Of a stretch of 64,000 bases of DNA, positions 8,173 to 16,071 are shown piece after piece. The position numbers and the translations under genes were made by a program. Position 1 is the stretch's first letter, and the number at the start of each line of letters is the position of its first letter. This DNA is from Ruegeria atlantica (GTDB lineage: Bacteria > Pseudomonadota > Alphaproteobacteria > Rhodobacterales > Rhodobacteraceae), in the NCBI GenBank assembly GCA_013032095.1, contig WQBJ01000010.1:1-64000 (forward strand), written 5' to 3'. The notes under the pieces were generated by a model. That model was not told the DNA's origin and ran no database searches. It saw only the letters and a list, made by a program, of their open reading frames with translations.

Positions 8173-8883
8173 TTAATCGTCATTCACGGTTAACGTAACC
8201 CGTTCTCCGGCAAAAACAGTGCGCCCGTATTCAACGGGTACCCCATCCAGGCCGGCGTTAATCCCGGCCGAAAACAGAACGGGCGCGCCTTGGGGTAATC
8301 GCAGATGCAGGGCCTGAGTCGCCGTTGCGGCCCGAGCCGTCAGGCGAGTGGAGATACGCGTGTAATCCGGAATGCCACAGTGTTGCAGCGCCTTGGTGAC
8401 GGACTTCGTGTCCTGCAACGCTTCGAGGATTTCGGGCAGTCGAATTGCCGGGAAAACACTTTGAAAGAGGGCGATGGGTTGGCCATCTGCAAGCGACAGC
8501 CCGTCATAGACGTGGACCGCGTCTCCCGGATTAAGGTGCAGCGCGTCTGCCTCGGTCTCATCCGCCGCGCGGGTGGTCAGAGACAAGATCGTTTTGCCCG
8601 GTATCTTACCGCTGGCCGAAATGCTCTTGTGATATCTTACCCGTTTTCCAATCGGATAGTCGGTTGGGCGGGCGGCCACGAACACTCCCGCACCGCGCCG
8701 TGGGTGCACCAAACCTTGTTCTGCCATCTCTGACAAGGCGCGCCGAACTGTGTGTCGGTTGACCCCATGCTGTGCTGCCAACTGCGCCTCGGTCGGCAGG
8801 CGATCACCGGTACTATACCGCCCTTCGGCTATGTCCGAAGTCAGGCTTAACGCGATGCTTTTCCAAACTGGAGTTTTGCTCAT
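8173..8883 (-). CDS. phnF: GntR/HutC-family repressor of phosphonate genes
   Basis: PhnF is a one-component regulator with an N-terminal winged helix (about residues 8-75, with RLPTEAQLAAQHGVNRHTVRRAL) and a C-terminal UTRA ligand-binding domain (about 95-230). Length (236) is normal. It is divergent from phnG; the shared region holds Pho-box repeats overlapping the phnF start codon and a 7-bp inverted repeat just downstream of the likely phnG -10, which would suit a repressor. It probably responds to a phosphonate or pathway intermediate and may autoregulate; the ligand is not known from the sequence. Confidence 0.92.
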   Translation of the reverse strand: MSKTPVWKSIALSLTSDIAEGRYSTGDRLPTEAQLAAQHGVNRHTVRRALSEMAEQGLVHPRRGAGVFVAARPTDYPIGKRVRYHKSISASGKIPGKTILSLTTRAADETEADALHLNPGDAVHVYDGLSLADGQPIALFQSVFPAIRLPEILEALQDTKSVTKALQHCGIPDYTRISTRLTARAATATQALHLRLPQGAPVLFSAGINAGLDGVPVEYGRTVFAGERVTLTVNDD

Positions 8884-8938
8884 GTCACTAAACTTTCACA
8901 CGACTGCGATTGCGAGTCATTTCCTTGAAGTGTAATAT
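8882..8938 (+). promoter_or_regulatory. Pho box array and -10 of the phnG promoter
   Basis: Half-sites read on the plus strand: ATGTCAC (8882), CTTTCAC (8893, separated from the first by TAAA), CTGCGAT (8904) and GAGTCAT (8914). The first three have exact 11-base periodicity. A -10-like TAATAT at 8933-8938 follows the last half-site by 12 bases, the usual spacing for PhoB promoters without a -35 box. The first half-site overlaps the phnF start codon, so PhoB could also influence phnF. Confidence 0.75.
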
Positions 8939-8967
8939 TTGTCTAGTTGTATAATTCACATAGACAA
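8939..8967. promoter_or_regulatory. Inverted repeat, probable PhnF operator
   Basis: TTGTCTA at 8939-8945 and TAGACAA at 8961-8967 form a perfect 7-bp inverted repeat with a 15-base spacer that contains a second TATAAT at 8950-8955. It lies immediately after the TAATAT and before the phnG ribosome site, where a bound repressor would block transcription. The neighbouring GntR repressor PhnF is the natural ligand; this is inference from position and symmetry. Confidence 0.6.
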
Positions 8968-8985
8968 CCTGGCCAAGAGGTTTTG

Positions 8986-9444
8986 ATGGCGGATCAACAG
9001 AACATTGCGCAAGCCGCGCGCAAGGAATGGATGGGGCTTCTGGCCCGGGCTCCGGAGGAGGCTTTGATGGCATTGTGGAGCAAATTCGAAGCGCAACCGA
9101 GCTTTGACTGGATTCGCAGCCCAGAAGTCGGTGGTGTGATGGTTCGGGGGCGGACCGGCGGTACAGGCGCACCATTCAATCTAGGTGAAATGACGGTCAC
9201 GCGCTGTTCGCTTGCCCTGAAGGACGGCACGGTCGGGCACGGTTATGTGCAGGGCCGCTCTAGGCGTAAGGCCGAAGCTGCGGCACTGATTGATGCGTTG
9301 ATGCAGACCGAAGCGGCAGGGGACATTCGGGCGCAAGTGATAGGGCCGCTCAGCCAGCAGATGCAGGCCGCTAAAACCGCTCGTGCAGCCAAGGCTGCGG
9401 CCACCAAGGTTGAATTTTTCACAATGGTTCGGGGAGAGGATTGA
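8986..9444 (+). CDS. phnG: Alpha-D-ribose 1-methylphosphonate 5-triphosphate synthase subunit PhnG
   Basis: PhnG is a core subunit of the C-P lyase complex (PhnGHIJ). With PhnH and PhnI it attaches the phosphonate to the ribose of ATP. The protein (152 residues) shows the family pattern: an N-terminal helix RKEWMGLLARAP, then GTGAPFNLGEMTVTRCSLAL and GHGYVQGRSRRKAEAAALID. The frame is open further upstream, but the ATG at 8986 with AAGAGG five bases before it is the natural start and follows the operator. It is the first gene of phnGHIJ-KL-N, with its stop overlapping the phnH ATG. Confidence 0.95.
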   Translation: MADQQNIAQAARKEWMGLLARAPEEALMALWSKFEAQPSFDWIRSPEVGGVMVRGRTGGTGAPFNLGEMTVTRCSLALKDGTVGHGYVQGRSRRKAEAAALIDALMQTEAAGDIRAQVIGPLSQQMQAAKTARAAKAAATKVEFFTMVRGED

Positions 9445-10019
9445 TGAGCGCCCAAACCCAATTCTCCGGTGGTTTCCAGAACGCACCGATTGACGCGGCA
9501 CACGCCTTTCGCGCGGCAATGACGGTCATGGCTCGTCCGGGTGAAATCCGCACGGTGTCCGGCAGCGAACCGCCAGCCCCCTTGTCAGTAGCGGCCGGGA
9601 CGTTGCTGCTGACTCTTTGCGATCCGGAAACCAAGGTTCACTTGGCCGGCGCGACCGATACAGATGCGGTACGACAGTGGTTGGCTTTTCACACTGGCGC
9701 TCCCGTTTCGGATGCGACCGAGGCGAACTTCGCGGTGGGAACGTGGCAAGAGCTTGGGCTTTTGAGCCAGTACCGCATTGGCACGGCAGAATATCCAGAT
9801 CGGTCAGCGACCCTAATCGTTGAATGTACCGACTTGCGACAAGCCGGGGCCGCGCTGTCCGGACCGGGGATCAGGGGCACAGCGCACCTGTCATTGCCCG
9901 ATATCTCTGCATTTCAGGGCAACGCAGTGCTGTATCCGTTGGGGTGCGATTTCTTCTTTACCTGCGGTGATAAAGTCGCGGCCCTGCCGCGCAGTACGCA
10001 GATCAGGGCGGAGGGCTAG
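9444..10019 (+). CDS. phnH: C-P lyase complex subunit PhnH
   Basis: PhnH is the PLP-transferase-fold subunit of the C-P lyase core complex. The product (191 residues) begins MSAQTQFSGGFQNAPIDAAHAFRAAM and contains the typical MARPGEIRTVSG and GPGIRG segments; it ends near GCDFFFTCGDKVAALPRSTQ. The ATG at 9444 shares a base with the phnG stop (TGATG), indicating coupled translation. A TTG directly before it is possible but unlikely. Confidence 0.95.
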   Translation: MSAQTQFSGGFQNAPIDAAHAFRAAMTVMARPGEIRTVSGSEPPAPLSVAAGTLLLTLCDPETKVHLAGATDTDAVRQWLAFHTGAPVSDATEANFAVGTWQELGLLSQYRIGTAEYPDRSATLIVECTDLRQAGAALSGPGIRGTAHLSLPDISAFQGNAVLYPLGCDFFFTCGDKVAALPRSTQIRAEG

Positions 10020-10022
10020 GCC

Positions 10023-11114
10023 ATGTATGTAGCTGTCAAAGGTGGTGAAAAGGCCATTGAGAACGCACACGCCTGGCTGGCCGAGGAACGACGCGGATCA
10101 ACGAACATTGCCGAGTTGAGCATCGCGCAGATCCGCGAACAGCTGAGCCTGGCCGTGAACAGGGTGATGGCCGAGGGATCCTTATTCGATCCCGATCTGG
10201 CGGCGCTGGCAATCAAGCAGGCGCGCGGTGATCTGATCGAGGCGATCTTTCTGATCCGCGCCTATCGGACGACCTTGCCCCGGATTGGCTATTCGAACCC
10301 GGTGGAAACGGGTCAGATGGCCTGTGATCGCAGGATTTCAGCCACCTTCAAAGACGCACCGGGCGGGCAGGTTCTGGGTCCGACCTTCGACTACACTCAC
10401 CGCTTGCTGGATTTCAAACTGGCTGCGGAGGGCGAGGTTTCTTCAGCACCCGAAAGCCGCCCGCGCACCGAGCCGACACCACACATAACCGAGTTTTTGA
10501 AGGGCGAAGACATCATTCAGGACGAACCGTCCAGTGACACCATTCCCGGTGACCTGACTCGTGAACCCATGGAATTTCCGGCCGATCGCCCCCTTCGACT
10601 GCAATCGCTGACGCGTGGGGATGAAGGGTTTGTGCTGGGCATGGCCTACTCGACCCAGCGCGGATATGCCCGCAACCACGCCTTTGTTGGCGAATTGCGG
10701 ATCGGCAAGGTCGCGGTTGAGATGGACGTCCCCGAACTCGGTTTCGCTATCGAAATCGGCGAAATCGAACTAACCGAATGCGAGACGGTGAACCAGTTCA
10801 AAGGCTCTAAAACCGAACCGCCGCAGTTCACGCGGGGCTATGGTTTGGTCTTTGGTCAGTCGGAACGCAAATCCATCGCGATGGCATTGGTCGACCGGGC
10901 GCTGCGCTGGGAGGAACTGGGGGAAGACAATCTGGGTGCCCCTGCGCAGGACGAGGAGTTTGTTCTCAGCCACGCAGACAACATTCAGGCCACAGGCTTT
11001 CTCGAGCACATAAAGTTGCCGCACTACGTTGACTTCCAGTCCGAGCTGGAACTGGTTCGCAATCTGCGCCGCGAGGCCGAGGAGCGGATTATGCCAAGGG
11101 AGGCTGCGGAATGA
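10023..11114 (+). CDS. phnI: C-P lyase complex subunit PhnI
   Basis: PhnI carries the nucleosidase activity of the C-P lyase pathway, displacing adenine from ATP with phosphonate when PhnG and PhnH are present. The protein is 363 residues, normal for the family, and starts MYVAVKGGEKAIENAHAWLA. Conserved stretches include AALAIKQARGDLIEAIFLIRAYRTTLPR and the later GYARNHAFVGELRIG. GGAGGG lies 8 bases before the ATG, three bases after phnH ends. It is followed by a 232-base gap, unusual inside this operon, which holds an antisense small frame. Confidence 0.95.
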   Translation: MYVAVKGGEKAIENAHAWLAEERRGSTNIAELSIAQIREQLSLAVNRVMAEGSLFDPDLAALAIKQARGDLIEAIFLIRAYRTTLPRIGYSNPVETGQMACDRRISATFKDAPGGQVLGPTFDYTHRLLDFKLAAEGEVSSAPESRPRTEPTPHITEFLKGEDIIQDEPSSDTIPGDLTREPMEFPADRPLRLQSLTRGDEGFVLGMAYSTQRGYARNHAFVGELRIGKVAVEMDVPELGFAIEIGEIELTECETVNQFKGSKTEPPQFTRGYGLVFGQSERKSIAMALVDRALRWEELGEDNLGAPAQDEEFVLSHADNIQATGFLEHIKLPHYVDFQSELELVRNLRREAEERIMPREAAE

Positions 11115-11116
11115 GT

Positions 11117-11308
11117 TCAGTCGCCGCCACTTCCGCAATCACCGCCTCCGGAGTCAGTACCTGCGTCAAACCAAACGCCTGCCGAGCTGCCATCCAATCT
11201 TTGACGTGGCCGGGGTTGCTGCTTTCGAGACGGCAGTCGCCGAAGGAGAATGACGAATGCAAGAGCACCCAAGATGATAGCGACTTCAGAGGAAGAAATG
11301 TCTGTCAA
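11117..11308 (-). CDS. Possible small membrane protein, antisense inside the phn operon
   Basis: A 63-codon reverse-strand frame fills most of the phnI-phnJ gap. It would start at a TTG preceded by GGAG eight bases upstream. The product has a short acidic N-terminus, one strong hydrophobic helix (VAIILGALAFVILL), a basic segment and a Gly/Cys-rich tail (GGGDCGSGGD), a pattern common in small hypothetical proteins of Rhodobacteraceae. No function can be assigned. A 79-codon forward frame at 11111-11350 overlaps it, but its composition is poor. It is likelier than not that the reverse frame explains the gap, but this is not secure. Confidence 0.4.
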   Translation of the reverse strand: MTDISSSEVAIILGALAFVILLRRLPSRKQQPRPRQRLDGSSAGVWFDAGTDSGGGDCGSGGD

Positions 11309-11346
11309 AGTCAGGTCTCCGCTCGCATTGCCATGAGGATTTCATC

Positions 11347-12207
11347 ATGAGCGAATACAACTTTGCATATTTGGATGAACAGACCAAGCGGATGATCCGC
11401 CGCGCCATTCTCAAAGGTCTGGCTGTGCCCGGCTATCAGGTGCCCTTTGCAAGTCGAGAAATGCCGATGCCCTACGGCTGGGGCACGGGCGGGGTGCAGG
11501 TTTCGGCCGCGACGCTGACGCCTGAGGATACGTTCAAGGTCATCGACCAAGGGGCGGATGACACAACAAATGCTGTCTCGATCCGCAAGTTCTTTGAGAA
11601 CACGGCGGACGTGGAAACAACTGAAGAAACCGAAAAGGCCACCGTCATCCAGACCCGCCACCGCATCCCCGAGGCGAAGCTGACCGAGGATCAAATCCTT
11701 GTCTATCAAGTGCCGATCCCGGAACCGCTGCGCTTTCTTGAACCGCGCGAGACCGAGACGCGCAAAATGCATAGTCTTGAGGAATACGGGCTGATGCATG
11801 TGAAGCTGTACGAGGATATCAGCCAACACGGCGCGATTTCGACTTCATATGCCTATCCGGTGAAAGTGTCGGATCGCTATGTGATGGACCCGTCTCCGAT
11901 TCCGAAATTCGACAATCCCAAACTGGAAATGGACGCGATACAGCTCTTCGGGGCCGGGCGGGAACAGCGGATCTATGCGGTGCCACCGCATACTAAGGTC
12001 GTCAGCCTCGATTTCGAGGATTACCCGTTTGAAGCCACCAAAGCCGACCATCCCTGCGACTTATGTGGGGCTGAGGACAGCTATCTGGACGAAGTGATCA
12101 TGGATGACGCTGGCAACCGGATGTTTGTCTGTTCCGATACTGACTATTGCCGGTCCCGTCGCGCGGCGGGCCATGTGGGCCGATTGGCCGAGGAGGGCGC
12201 GGCATGA
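11347..12207 (+). CDS. phnJ: Radical-SAM C-P lyase PhnJ
   Basis: PhnJ cleaves the carbon-phosphorus bond of ribose 1-alkylphosphonate 5-phosphate, releasing the alkane and 5-phosphoribosyl 1,2-cyclic phosphate. The 286-residue protein starts MSEYNFAYLDEQTKRMIRRAILKGLAVPGYQVPF and carries the C-terminal cysteine cluster CDLCGAED...CSDTDYC that binds the 4Fe-4S cluster and provides the catalytic thiol. GAGG precedes the ATG. Its stop overlaps the phnK start (ATGA). Confidence 0.97.
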   Translation: MSEYNFAYLDEQTKRMIRRAILKGLAVPGYQVPFASREMPMPYGWGTGGVQVSAATLTPEDTFKVIDQGADDTTNAVSIRKFFENTADVETTEETEKATVIQTRHRIPEAKLTEDQILVYQVPIPEPLRFLEPRETETRKMHSLEEYGLMHVKLYEDISQHGAISTSYAYPVKVSDRYVMDPSPIPKFDNPKLEMDAIQLFGAGREQRIYAVPPHTKVVSLDFEDYPFEATKADHPCDLCGAEDSYLDEVIMDDAGNRMFVCSDTDYCRSRRAAGHVGRLAEEGAA

Positions 12208-12974
12208 CACCGCTGTTGCAAGTCAAACGCATCGAAAAGCGCTATGGTGCGCGGATCGGGTGCGCGGATGTAAGCTTCGACCTTTACCCCGGCGAGGTGA
12301 TGGGCATCGTTGGAGAAAGTGGGTCGGGTAAATCGACCCTGCTGAACTGTCTGGCCGGGCATCTGGAGCCCGATGCGGGACAGATCATCTTTGATACTCG
12401 TGCAGACGGACCCGTGGACACCGTGACAATGTCCGAACCGGAACGCCGGATGCTGGGCCGCACCGATTGGGCTTTTGTCCATCAACACGCCCGTGATGGG
12501 CTGCGCATGTCGGTCAGTGCTGGAGGTAACATCGGTGAGCGTCTGATGGCGGTGGGTGACTGCCACTATGGCGACATCCGTGACAAGGCAATCGACTGGT
12601 TGGACAGAGTCGAGATCGATGAGGGCCGGGTGGATGATCGCCCCACGGCCTTCTCTGGCGGGATGCAGCAGCGGCTGCAGATCGCGCGTAATCTGGTGAC
12701 TGGGCCTCGGCTGGTGTTCATGGACGAACCGACCGGGGGGCTGGACGTTTCCGTTCAGGCGCGACTGCTGGACTTGCTGCGCGGGTTGGTCCGCGAGATG
12801 GGGCTGAGCGCCATTATCGTCACCCATGATCTGGCCGTGGTGCGCTTGTTGGCGGATCGGTTGATGGTGATGAAGGACGGCCGCGTGGTCGAGGCCGGGC
12901 TGACCGATCAGGTGTTGGACGACCCGCAACACGCGTACACGCAGTTGTTGGTCTCCAGTGTTCTGCAGGTTTGA
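12204..12974 (+). CDS. phnK: C-P lyase ABC-type ATPase PhnK
   Basis: PhnK is an ABC-ATPase-like protein that docks on the C-P lyase core rather than on a membrane permease. It has 256 residues with Walker A GESGSGKST, signature FSGGMQQRLQIAR, Walker B LVFMDEP and H-loop VTHD. The frame runs further upstream inside phnJ, but the ATG at 12204 overlapping the phnJ stop is the expected start, giving MTPLLQVKRIEKRYG. It resembles the DppD/OppD ATPases, as is usual for PhnK. Confidence 0.95.
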   Translation: MTPLLQVKRIEKRYGARIGCADVSFDLYPGEVMGIVGESGSGKSTLLNCLAGHLEPDAGQIIFDTRADGPVDTVTMSEPERRMLGRTDWAFVHQHARDGLRMSVSAGGNIGERLMAVGDCHYGDIRDKAIDWLDRVEIDEGRVDDRPTAFSGGMQQRLQIARNLVTGPRLVFMDEPTGGLDVSVQARLLDLLRGLVREMGLSAIIVTHDLAVVRLLADRLMVMKDGRVVEAGLTDQVLDDPQHAYTQLLVSSVLQV

Positions 12975-12985
12975 AGGTGAAGGCA

Positions 12986-13669
12986 ATGATTGAACTTAAA
13001 GATGTCAGCAAGAGCTTTACCCTGCACAATCAGGGCAGCGCGGTGATCCCGGTGATGGCCGGGGCTTCGATTAAGGTCGCACCCGGTGAATGCGTGGCCC
13101 TGACGGGGGCTTCGGGGGCGGGTAAATCCACCCTGATGCGCGTAATCTACGGCAACTATCTGGCGGCCTCCGGTCAGGTTTTTGTAGGGGGGCTGGATTT
13201 AGCACGGGCTGAGCCACGTGAAATCCTAACCCTGCGGCGCGAGACGCTGGGCTATGTCAGCCAGTTCCTGCGTGTTGTGCCGCGCGTTCCGACGTTAGAG
13301 GTGGTGGCTGAACCTCTGTTGGCCATCGGCTGCGACAAGCAAAAGGCACTGGATAAGGCGGCGTCTCTGTTGGCGCGGCTGAATATTCCCGAACGCCTGT
13401 GGATGTTGAGCCCAACCACATTTTCCGGTGGTGAACAGCAAAGGGTAAACATCGCAAGCGGCTTTGCGCATGACTATCCGGCGATGCTTCTGGATGAACC
13501 TACGGCCTCGCTGGATGTGCAGAACCGCGAGACAGTGTTGACGCTGATTGAAGAGGCCAAGGCGCGGGGCGCAGCTATTGTAGGTATCTTCCACGATGTC
13601 GGTGCACGTGATCGGGTGTGTGATCGTGAGATCAACGTGTCTGAATTTACTCCCGGAGTGGCTGCATGA
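12986..13669 (+). CDS. phnL: C-P lyase ABC-type ATPase PhnL
   Basis: PhnL is the second ABC-type ATPase of the C-P lyase complex and pairs with PhnK. The protein (227 residues) has Walker A GASGAGKST, signature FSGGEQQRVNIA, Walker B AMLLDEP and the H-loop histidine in GIFHDVG. I place the start at the ATG at 12986, behind GAAGGTGAAGG, giving MIELKDVSKSFTLH; a TTG at 12971 is an alternative. Its stop overlaps the phnN start by four bases. Confidence 0.95.
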   Translation: MIELKDVSKSFTLHNQGSAVIPVMAGASIKVAPGECVALTGASGAGKSTLMRVIYGNYLAASGQVFVGGLDLARAEPREILTLRRETLGYVSQFLRVVPRVPTLEVVAEPLLAIGCDKQKALDKAASLLARLNIPERLWMLSPTTFSGGEQQRVNIASGFAHDYPAMLLDEPTASLDVQNRETVLTLIEEAKARGAAIVGIFHDVGARDRVCDREINVSEFTPGVAA

Positions 13670-14214
13670 GCCTCGCGCCAGTCATAGCGGTCGTTGGCCC
13701 GTCTGGTGTTGGCAAGGACAGCGTGATGGAGGCGCTGGAAGCCCGCGTACCCAGCATCGTGCGGGCACGCCGGGTGATTACGCGGCCAGAAGGTGAAGAG
13801 GGTGAGGACTTTGACCGGGTGTCTGTTGAACGGTTTCAGCAGTTGGTCGGGCAGGACACTTTCGCCCTGCACTGGCCTGCACACGGGCTGTTCTATGGGG
13901 TGCCCAAAGATATCGGAGACCTCAGGCAACAGGCGGATGCGGTGCTGGTGAACCTATCACGCTCGGTTCTGCTAAGGGCGCAGGAGGTGTTTGGTGATCT
14001 GGTCGTGATCTCGCTGACCGCCGACCCGCAGGTTCTGGCGCGACGCTTGTCGATGCGTGGGCGAGAAAATTCAATCGAACAGGCGAGACGTCTAGCCCGC
14101 GCCCAAGCGCCTTTGCCTGAGGGGTTGGCCCGTGTCATCGAGATCGACAACTCGGGACCGTTGGACGCGACGATCGGCGCTATACTCGCGCAGCTTCAGC
14201 CAGAGAGGGCGTAG
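13666..14214 (+). CDS. phnN: Ribose 1,5-bisphosphate phosphokinase
   Basis: PhnN phosphorylates ribose 1,5-bisphosphate to PRPP, the last step that returns the C-P lyase ribose to metabolism. The 182-residue protein is guanylate-kinase-like, with P-loop GPSGVGKDSV (residues 12-21), RRVITRPEGEEGEDF and an HWPAHGLFYGVP substrate loop. The ATG overlaps the phnL stop. Its last 19 bases overlap the 3' end of the antisense DUF1045 gene. Confidence 0.95.
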   Translation: MSLAPVIAVVGPSGVGKDSVMEALEARVPSIVRARRVITRPEGEEGEDFDRVSVERFQQLVGQDTFALHWPAHGLFYGVPKDIGDLRQQADAVLVNLSRSVLLRAQEVFGDLVVISLTADPQVLARRLSMRGRENSIEQARRLARAQAPLPEGLARVIEIDNSGPLDATIGAILAQLQPERA

Positions 14215-14879
14215 CGATGGATCAGGTGAAACCGCCCATCCTCGGCCTCTCCCATAAGCGCCAGATCGCTTATCCGGAAGGGCGTCGGCAGCAACGGCAT
14301 CAGCTGCGTTTCCAAGGCATCCTGAACTATCGCAAGCGTGGGTTTGTCCAGCTTACCGCTGAGGGTGATGTGAAACCGGAAGGACTCCATCACATACGGA
14401 TAGCCCCATTGCACGAGGTTGGCGTCCTGCTCGGCCGACAGGCCGTTGGCACGTCGACGGTCCAATTCAGCCTGCGATGCAGGGGCGCGAAAGCTGTCCA
14501 GATTGCGCACGCAGGCCACCGCCAAGGCGTTCAATGCGGTCTCATCGCCCAGCGGGCGCAAGGCAAGGAAGCGACCCAGCCGCGCCATCTCCAGCCCGTT
14601 CAAAGTGACAGGAGGTTGCGTGGCAGCAAGCCGCGCACAGGCCTCGGACAGCGCCTCAACCGTTTGCCCGTCGCACAGGCGAAAGGGTGGCTTCATCGTC
14701 GCGTGCAACCCGTATTTGCGCGGCACCTCGGTCACGGCCGCCACGTCAATACCGTCAATCACGGGATGCGCGCAGGTTTCGCCAGCTTCCATGTCCCAGC
14801 CCAGCCAGTTGGTGGCGAATTTCGTCCATTCGGCCTCGACCGGTGGCGCAAAATAGATCGCGTATCGCGTGAATGTCAC
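14196..14879 (-). CDS. DUF1045 phosphonate-metabolism protein, 2H-phosphoesterase-like
   Basis: The product (227 residues) belongs to the DUF1045 family found in phn operons. It carries two H-x-T motifs, HAT at residues 59-61 (context YGLHATMKPPF) and HIT at 170-172 (context FRFHITLSG), the hallmark of the 2H phosphoesterase superfamily acting on cyclic phosphates and 2'-5' RNA. PhnJ releases a ribosyl 1,2-cyclic phosphate, usually opened by PhnP, and no PhnP-like gene is in this locus, so this protein may do that step; that is a hypothesis. The gene is antisense to the operon, overlaps the phnN tail by 19 bases and diverges from phnM 52 bases away. Confidence 0.88.
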   Translation of the reverse strand: MTFTRYAIYFAPPVEAEWTKFATNWLGWDMEAGETCAHPVIDGIDVAAVTEVPRKYGLHATMKPPFRLCDGQTVEALSEACARLAATQPPVTLNGLEMARLGRFLALRPLGDETALNALAVACVRNLDSFRAPASQAELDRRRANGLSAEQDANLVQWGYPYVMESFRFHITLSGKLDKPTLAIVQDALETQLMPLLPTPFRISDLALMGEAEDGRFHLIHRYALSG

Positions 14880-14931
14880 ATTGGCCTCCTATGCGTGGCC
14901 TTCCCAATAGCTCAGATTGTGTGAAGTTCAG

Positions 14932-16071
14932 ATGACAGAAGAAACGATCCTTGCCAATGCCACCCTTGTTCTTCCGGATGAGACGGTAACCGGCAGCGTC
15001 CGCATTGTTGGAGAGACCATTGCGGAGCTCGATATTGGCTCGACAGTACCGGCAGGAGCGGAAGATTGCGAAGGCGATTACGTCAGCCCCGGTTTGGTCG
15101 AATTGCACACGGACAACCTAGAGCGCCACATCCAGCCGCGCCCCAAGGTCGACTGGCCCCACGCTGCGGCGATTCTGGCCCATGATGCGGAACTCGCCAG
15201 CACCGGAATCACCACTGTTTTTGACGCGATGCGCATCGGCTCGATCCCAAGTGGTAGCCGATACAAAAAATACGCGCGCAACCTGTCCCAAGAACTGTGG
15301 CAATTGCGCGAACAGGACGCCCTGAAGATCAGCCATTTCCTGCATCTTCGGGCCGAAGTTTGTTCTGAAACGCTGGTCGATGAGTTGGACGAATTCGGCC
15401 CAGAGGATCGCGTCGGTCTGGTCTCGTTGATGGACCATACACCGGGGCAGCGGCAGTTCCGGGATATGTCGCAGCTTGAAGCCTACATGAAGGGCAAGCA
15501 CAGCATGAATGATGACGAGTTCCTGCAGCACGTTGCGCAGCTCAAAACGTTGCGCGAGCGCAATGGCGACCGTCATGAAGTCGAAACCGTAAAAGCCGCC
15601 AAGCGCTTTGGTGCGATGTTGGCCAGCCATGATGATACCACGCAAGAGCAGGTGGCGGTGTCGGCCGGTCACGGTATCAAACTGGCGGAGTTTCCCACCA
15701 CAGTCGAGGCTGCCCGAGCCTGCCATGATCACGGGATCAAGGTGATGATGGGAGCACCCAACGTGATCCGGGGCGGCTCGCATTCCGGCAACGTCGCCGC
15801 ACTGGAACTGGCCAATCTGGGCCACCTCGATATCCTGTCTTCAGATTACGTGCCCGCAGCGTTGCTCTTGTCGGCCACACGTTTGGGCGAAATGTGGGGG
15901 GACATGCCCCGCGGTTTGCGGACTGTAACGCAAACACCTGCGCAGGTCGTCGGATTGCCTGACCGAGGTGAGTTGCGCGCCGGAGCCCGCGCGGATGTGA
16001 TCCGGTTCCGTATGCGCGAGGGTGCCCCTGCACTGAACGGAGTGTGGTCACGCGGTCGGCGCGTAGCCTGA
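14932..16071 (+). CDS. phnM: Alpha-D-ribose 1-methylphosphonate 5-triphosphate diphosphatase
   Basis: PhnM removes pyrophosphate from the ribose 1-phosphonate 5-triphosphate formed by PhnGHI, giving the PhnJ substrate. It is an amidohydrolase-superfamily enzyme of 379 residues with GLVELHTDNLERHIQPRP (metal-binding HxD variant), LMDHTPGQRQF, LASHDD and APNVIRGGSHSGN. The ATG at 14932 gives MTEETILANATLVL; a TTG at 14919 region is out of favour. Because DUF1045 lies antisense between phnN and phnM, phnM needs either its own promoter in the 52-base divergent gap or read-through. It ends flush against the next operon: the two stop codons are adjacent at 16069-16074. Confidence 0.95.
   Translation: MTEETILANATLVLPDETVTGSVRIVGETIAELDIGSTVPAGAEDCEGDYVSPGLVELHTDNLERHIQPRPKVDWPHAAAILAHDAELASTGITTVFDAMRIGSIPSGSRYKKYARNLSQELWQLREQDALKISHFLHLRAEVCSETLVDELDEFGPEDRVGLVSLMDHTPGQRQFRDMSQLEAYMKGKHSMNDDEFLQHVAQLKTLRERNGDRHEVETVKAAKRFGAMLASHDDTTQEQVAVSAGHGIKLAEFPTTVEAARACHDHGIKVMMGAPNVIRGGSHSGNVAALELANLGHLDILSSDYVPAALLLSATRLGEMWGDMPRGLRTVTQTPAQVVGLPDRGELRAGARADVIRFRMREGAPALNGVWSRGRRVA

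Noticed and set aside
11111..11350. 79-codon forward frame overlapping the phnI stop
   Set aside because: The product is low in structure and rich in Ser/Arg/Cys, while the reverse frame in the same bases has a better start and a clear membrane helix.
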